36,691 nucleotides of DNA from Lachnospiraceae bacterium. Its GTDB lineage: Bacteria; Bacillota; Clostridia; Lachnospirales; Lachnospiraceae. Made by a program: the position numbers and the translations under genes. Of the stretch, positions 34,601 through 36,691 are shown piece by piece. The DNA lies in assembly GCA_024691565.1 (NCBI GenBank), contig JAILNN010000037.1, forward strand, positions 1 to 36,691, given 5' to 3'. The notes beneath the pieces were generated by a model. That model worked only from the letters and a program-made list of their open reading frames with translations. It searched no databases and was not told the origin of the DNA. The first letter of the stretch is position 1, and each line of letters opens with the position of its first letter.

Positions 34601-34782
34601 ATAAGATTAAGATTGGTATTAAGGATAACGATGAGATTTCTGGAATTGCTGAGAAAAATAAGGAAGAGATTATGAGAGCAGCAATGGCAGATGAGCTTAA
34701 GATTAATGAGACAAGCGGATTCACTAAAGAATGGAAGATTAATGGAGAAGTAGTTACTCTTTCTGTTGAGAAACTTGGATAA
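31621..34782 (+). CDS. ileS: Isoleucyl-tRNA synthetase, type 2 (eukaryal-like)
   Basis: Charges tRNA(Ile) with isoleucine. ATG 31621 follows AAGGAGG; the in-frame TTG at 31591 precedes that ribosome site. 1053 residues, the size of IleRS2. Class I motifs are HIGH within PPTANGKPHIGH and KMSKSKGN. The CP1 editing domain (about 190-390) includes AWTTTPWTLPSN and GTGIVHIAPAFGEDD. Zinc-type cysteine pairs occur in CPRCG, CWRC, CEGCG and CPDCG. The C-terminal part has the anticodon helices (LSRLNSTVRSV...WYVRRSRTRFW) and the long tail typical of type 2. Type 2 enzymes are generally mupirocin-tolerant. No T-box precedes it; the tRNA-Pro gene ends only 33 nt upstream. Confidence 0.97.
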   Translation: MYKKVSTDLNFVEREKEVEKFWDDNSIFEKSMKIREGCPKYNFYDGPPTANGKPHIGHVLTRVIKDMIPRYKTMRGYYVPRKAGWDTHGLPVELEVEKLLGIDGKEQIEEYGLEPFIDKCKESVWKYKGMWEEFSGRVGFWADMDNPYVTYDDDFIESEWWALKKIWDKGLLYKGFKIVPYCPRCGTPLSSHEVAQGYKQVKERSAIVRFKIVGEDAYFLAWTTTPWTLPSNVALCVNPEEEYVRVKACDGYTYIMAKALLDSVLSGLAKEEGEKAYEILESYKGTDLEGKEYVPLFKFTEDEVKRQNKKAHFVTVDDYVTMSDGTGIVHIAPAFGEDDSKVGRKYDLPFVQFVDGHGNMTEQTDYAGLFVKDADKPILVDLEKNGLLFSAPKFEHDYPFCWRCDTPLIYYARESWFVKMTEVRDDLVKNNNTVNWIPESIGKGRFGDWLENIQDWGISRNRYWGTPLNIWECEGCGKRASVGSRKELAELSGNPENEKVELHRPYIDAVTFTCPDCGKTMRRVPEVIDCWFDSGAMPFAQHHYPFENEDLFNEQFPAQFISEAVDQTRGWFYSLMAESTLLFNKAPYENVIVLGHVQDENGQKMSKSKGNAVDPMDALKEYGADAIRWYFYVNSAPWLPNRFHGKAVMEGQRKFMGTLWNTYAFFVLYANIDGFDASKYSLDYDKLPVIDKWLLSRLNSTVRSVRDNMDAYKIPETAKALQSFVDEMSNWYVRRSRTRFWAKGMEQDKINAYMTLYTALVTISKASAPMIPFMTEEIYRNLVVGIDSEAPESIHLCDFPEVNEAHIDAKLEEDMETVLQMVVIGRACRNSANIKNRQPIAKMYVKAENSLSDFYLDIVKDELNVKEIEQTDEMDSFMSYSFKPQLKTLGRRFGKYINDVREILDGIDGSAAYKDLEENGYIKVEVGGKEEKLVKEDLLIEAEQADNYETQSDHGVTVALDTCLTPELVEEGFVREVISKLQTMRKDAGFEVMDKIKIGIKDNDEISGIAEKNKEEIMRAAMADELKINETSGFTKEWKINGEVVTLSVEKLG

Positions 34783-34823
34783 AATTCCTATTATAATTAT
34801 TGTGAAAAATAACCAAAAATTAG

Positions 34824-34852
34824 TGGTAATTTTCAAAGTTTTTTGTTATAAT
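34824..34852 (+). promoter_or_regulatory. Candidate promoter of the secreted protein gene
   Basis: TATAAT (34847-34852) is preceded at 17 nt by a poor -35, TGGTAA (34824-34829). An imperfect AT-rich hairpin just upstream (AAAATAACC with GGTAATTTT) may weakly end the ileS transcript and overlaps the -35. Confidence 0.4.
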
Positions 34853-34932
34853 TTATGAAGTTTATAACATGGATTTAAACTTGTGCTTCTCATTACAAGT
34901 TTATCTATCAAACTTAAGGAGGGTTTATATTT

Positions 34933-36597
34933 ATGAGAAAAACATTAAAGATGCTCATGGGAGGACTTTTGTCAGCTGCAATGGTTCTTACAATGGGTGG
35001 TGTAAATTCACAGGTTGCTGAGGCAGCACCAAACACAGTTGTAACTAAGGTAGAGGCTGTAGCAAAGGATAAGTCTCCAGGATATCATGGATACTTCTAC
35101 TTCCAGACAGGTGGATCTTATATATTCAGAGATAACTGGTATGATTATGCTAAGTATACAGCGAATAATCCAGCTACTCAAAATGATTGTGATAAGTTTG
35201 GATTAAATCAGAGAAACATGGTTTATGGTAAGGTTAAGGAAGATGGTTCTACTGAAGGTTATTATGTAACAGATTATTCACCTCTTCTTCATGCTGGTTT
35301 CACTGGTGATATCACTGTTGAGGAAGGCGGAAAGACAATTACAAAGAAATCTGGTGGTGTAGCTCGTCTTAACTATACAGATGCTTATATTGATAAAGAA
35401 GGAACTTATAGTGTAAGATTTGATATTCCTGCAGATCAGGCAGACTTATTCACTTATGAAACAAAGAATTCAAACTTTGCAAGTTCAAATGGAGTACATC
35501 CAGATACAGGTAATATCTTCACAATGGTTGGTCTTTCAACAGATATTCCTCGTTCACTTAATGCAACATTCTCTAACTTAGAGCTTTATGTTGATGGAAC
35601 AAAGGTTGCTACAGTTGCTGGTGATTGTACAGCGGATAATGGTGGACTTAAGAATGATAAGGCTGCCGGAGATGCAGCAAGAGTTAAGAGTTCTGGTGAT
35701 TACTATACACCAATGATTGTTAACGCTTATGATGATCATGGTGATGCTAGTTTAGTTAGAGGAAAGACAGCATTTACAGCTGTTCCTACAAAGAGCATGG
35801 AACTTAGATTTACTGTAAAGGGTGATTTCGTTGATGCTAATTCAACTACAGCTTCAAAGAGTGAAGAAATCCTTGATGGTAAGAATAATTACGCAGATAA
35901 CAGTGCAACAGCATTTGCTAAACAGCTTGATCCAAACTTTACTTATCAGCTTAACAATGGTTTCACAGTAAACGCTGATGGTTCTTCAGAGGCTATTCTC
36001 TATGATTACTTATCAGGTAAGGTTTCAAAGCAAACAACATCTGCAACTGGTGAAACGACAACTACTGAAGTTACAGGTGCAGCTATTAAGAAGGGTGAGT
36101 CAAAAGTACAAACAATTACTTTCCCTGAAGTTGGAACAACATATGATGTTGATGGTTCTATTTACACAGTAACAAAGGCTTGTGCAATGGGAACAACAGG
36201 TGAAGTTACTGAAGGTGAGCTTGAATTTACACAGGCAGCTAACGCAAAGGCTGTTACAGTTGAAGGAACATATAAGGATGCTAATTCATATCCTTACAAC
36301 GTAACTTCAATTAAGGCTAAGGCTTTTGCTAAGGCTAAGAAGTGCCAGAAGATTACAATTGGTGATGGTATTACAACTATCAATAATCTTGCATTTGCTG
36401 GTGCTAAGAATAAGCTTAAGATGATTGATATGTCTGAGAATGTTACTCTTAAGAAGATTGTTGGTAAGAAGACATTTGTATTCAAGAATAAGGTAACAAT
36501 CAAGGTTCCAAAGAAGAAATACAGCGCTTATGCAAAGCTTATTAAGAAGGCTGGCGGAAAGAACAAGAAGAAGATTGTAATCAAGAAGGTAGGTTAA
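34933..36597 (+). CDS. Secreted protein: beta-sandwich (CBM-like) plus BspA-type leucine-rich repeats
   Basis: Exported protein of unknown function. ATG 34933 has GGAGGG 9 nt upstream. 554 residues. The signal peptide (1-31) ends AEA before Ala32-Pro. Residues about 50-300 form an aromatic-rich beta-sandwich (YHGYFYFQTGGSYIF, KEGTYSVRFDI, IFTMVGLS, LELYVDGTKV, SMELRFTVKG) that parallels the C-terminal module of the GH5 lipoprotein, suggesting carbohydrate binding. A Thr/Ser-rich middle follows. Residues about 450-500 contain BspA/LRR_5-like repeats (VTSIKAKAFAKAKKCQKITI, ITTINNLAFAGA), then a very basic tail (VPKKKYSAYAKLIKKAGGKN and on) to the stop. No LPxTG, SLH or dockerin anchor is visible; the basic tail could bind anionic wall polymers. 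The remaining 94 nt (36598-36691) show no gene or terminator. Confidence 0.85.
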   Translation: MRKTLKMLMGGLLSAAMVLTMGGVNSQVAEAAPNTVVTKVEAVAKDKSPGYHGYFYFQTGGSYIFRDNWYDYAKYTANNPATQNDCDKFGLNQRNMVYGKVKEDGSTEGYYVTDYSPLLHAGFTGDITVEEGGKTITKKSGGVARLNYTDAYIDKEGTYSVRFDIPADQADLFTYETKNSNFASSNGVHPDTGNIFTMVGLSTDIPRSLNATFSNLELYVDGTKVATVAGDCTADNGGLKNDKAAGDAARVKSSGDYYTPMIVNAYDDHGDASLVRGKTAFTAVPTKSMELRFTVKGDFVDANSTTASKSEEILDGKNNYADNSATAFAKQLDPNFTYQLNNGFTVNADGSSEAILYDYLSGKVSKQTTSATGETTTTEVTGAAIKKGESKVQTITFPEVGTTYDVDGSIYTVTKACAMGTTGEVTEGELEFTQAANAKAVTVEGTYKDANSYPYNVTSIKAKAFAKAKKCQKITIGDGITTINNLAFAGAKNKLKMIDMSENVTLKKIVGKKTFVFKNKVTIKVPKKKYSAYAKLIKKAGGKNKKKIVIKKVG

Positions 36598-36691
36598 TCT
36601 ACATTCAATCAATAATAAAAACTTAGATTTAACGTAATAAATACAATTCGAATTTGTTATAGATGTTATAAACTAAGAGAACCCCTGTACC

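Overview
The window reads as chromosomal DNA of a low-GC anaerobic Firmicute, most likely Lachnospiraceae (Butyrivibrio / Pseudobutyrivibrio / Lachnospira-like). The clues are AT-rich DNA with strong AGGAGG ribosome sites, a type III glutamine synthetase, an archaeal-type AspRS followed by gatCAB, phosphate butyryltransferase, a type 2 IleRS, a GH5 endoglucanase lipoprotein and a secreted protein ending in BspA-like leucine-rich repeats. The genus is inference. Apart from one chemoreceptor, every gene lies on the + strand.

Region 1 (1-17788) is almost entirely glutamine and amide-nitrogen metabolism: glnN (GSIII, 5' end outside the window), gltB, gltD, purF, a divergent glnA-like gene, an ANTAR-domain regulator, pyrG, aspS, gatC, gatA and gatB. 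Glutamine is made by GSIII, recycled by GOGAT, and used as amide donor by PurF, PyrG and GatCAB. The AspRS looks non-discriminating, so it would supply Asp-tRNA(Asn) to GatCAB. Two points stand out. The GSI-like protein has lost several residues that build the glutamate and ammonium pocket. A tandem hairpin/terminator lies between glnN and gltB, a plausible target for the adjacent ANTAR antiterminator.

Region 2 (17789-23570) holds a 7-TM protein with a dead GGDEF and an intact EAL domain, a GH5 cellulase lipoprotein, and a ptb-phosphoribosyltransferase-like pair. That pair is preceded by two tandem palindromic 20-bp repeats and closed by a strong terminator.

Region 3 (23567-26994) holds a minus-strand Cache-type chemoreceptor. 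Divergent from it is veg, with a perfect consensus promoter and a 19-bp leader hairpin. A lysine-rich single-pass membrane protein of unknown function follows.

Region 4 (27013-31410) holds argJ, a CobW/COG0523 GTPase with an expanded His-rich metal-binding tract, a second CobW-like GTPase apparently fused to a YcgQ-like C-terminal domain, and a TatD nuclease.

Region 5 (31514-36691) holds tRNA-Pro(CGG), a type 2 ileS without a T-box, and a secreted protein. The N-terminal beta-sandwich of that protein resembles the C-terminal module of the GH5 enzyme 14 kb away.

No insertion sequence, prophage, CRISPR array or toxin-antitoxin pair was seen. The most unusual content is the remodelled GSI next to the ANTAR regulator, the CobW-YcgQ fusion, and the structured leaders.
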